Below, one piece after another: positions 63,457 through 64,000 of a stretch of DNA of 64,000 nucleotides; positions within the stretch are counted from its first letter, which is position 1; the number at the start of each line of letters is the position of its first letter. Source of the DNA: Straminergon stramineum. Taxonomy: Eukaryota; Streptophyta; Bryopsida; Hypnales; Calliergonaceae. Made by a program: the position numbers and the translations under genes. The DNA is taken from the NCBI GenBank assembly GCA_963920665.1, contig OY987269.1:10294501-10358500 (forward strand), written 5' to 3'. The notes beneath the pieces were generated by a model. It was not told where the DNA came from. It worked only from the letters and a program-made list of their open reading frames with translations, and did not search any database.

Positions 63457-64000
63457 TATCATATAGAACTCCATATTACCACCCCGCTTATTTTGGCATC
63501 CTAAGCTGTGACATTAAAGAGGTCTTGAGTGTTTTTGACTACAGTGAGCTGTGCCTGTGAGTGGGGAAATAACTTGTTTCTTTCAAGGGCATGTGTTGTT
63601 CTGGAGCTGACTGATACAAATGTCTTCACACCTGCAATGAATTAATTGCATTTGGATTTCACGTTGTACCATTGCGGCGTCTCTACGACTTTAATTCTCG
63701 AAAATTATCGCGACGTGGTTGGACTTCTAGCCATTGGCTTTTTCTACAGGGCTTTTTCCTGATGGAAGAAGGGGTCCCATAGATTTTGCAATCCTTTATT
63801 TTTTTTTGTTTGATCGCGTGTTTGCATGTACCAAACTTTTGTGCCATGCCAGGAATGGCAAGTTGGGAGTTGGCCAATGTTGAACTTAGATTGTGGACAA
63901 AAAACTGGCACTCCTGCAAGGAAAAAGTAAAGGGTCCTGGATGGGCCGAAAGCTTGCATGTGGAGATGGTTTTTAACGAACCGGGGATATCTTATGGAAA

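Overview
The window is nuclear DNA from a land plant. Three intron-bearing genes can be rebuilt from splice signals and codon phase: an EPF-like secreted peptide, a plant histidine phosphotransfer protein, and a 976-residue protein I do not recognise. All introns are GT-AG. Gene density is low (three genes in 64 kb), the sequence is AT-rich, and it is crowded with small decayed DNA transposons. This suggests a large-genome land plant. A non-flowering lineage (lycophyte, fern or bryophyte) is possible, but nothing here fixes the clade. There is no bacterial-style operon, CRISPR array, rRNA or tRNA that I can see.

Layout. 1-4.7 kb: TTAA-flanked MITEs. 4.7-8.0 kb: a GC-richer stretch leading into the EPFL peptide gene (+ strand, exons 6502-6589, 6753-6898, 7755-8003). 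8-27.5 kb: intergenic DNA with many TTAA-flanked elements, TA-flanked (Tc1/mariner-type) MITEs and a hAT MITE with a perfect 8-bp target duplication. 27.5-37.6 kb: a nine-exon gene on the - strand. 38-54 kb: more TTAA elements, a degraded possible coding relic (40.7-41.3 kb), a large foldback (44.6-45.2 kb) and a three-level nest of mobile elements (46.2-48.2 kb). 54.7-57.5 kb: a six-exon AHP-type phosphotransfer gene on the - strand. 58.5-60.7 kb: a broken hAT transposase gene split by a CACTA-like foldback element. 61-64 kb: a 0.27-kb tandem duplication, another TA-flanked MITE and a Stowaway element.

The three genes do not form a pathway or cluster. Two belong to plant signalling: EPFL peptides act through ERECTA-family receptor kinases and TMM, and AHPs carry phosphate from cytokinin receptor kinases to response regulators.

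The most unusual feature is a set of at least 14 non-autonomous elements in five subfamilies (about 220, 270, 570, 660-915 and 920 bp). They share termini of the type CCCCTAAA...TTTAGGGG and nearly all sit between TTAA and TTAA. That pattern resembles the piggyBac superfamily, which is not normally expected in land plants. The termini also contain the plant telomere-type heptamer CCCTAAA.
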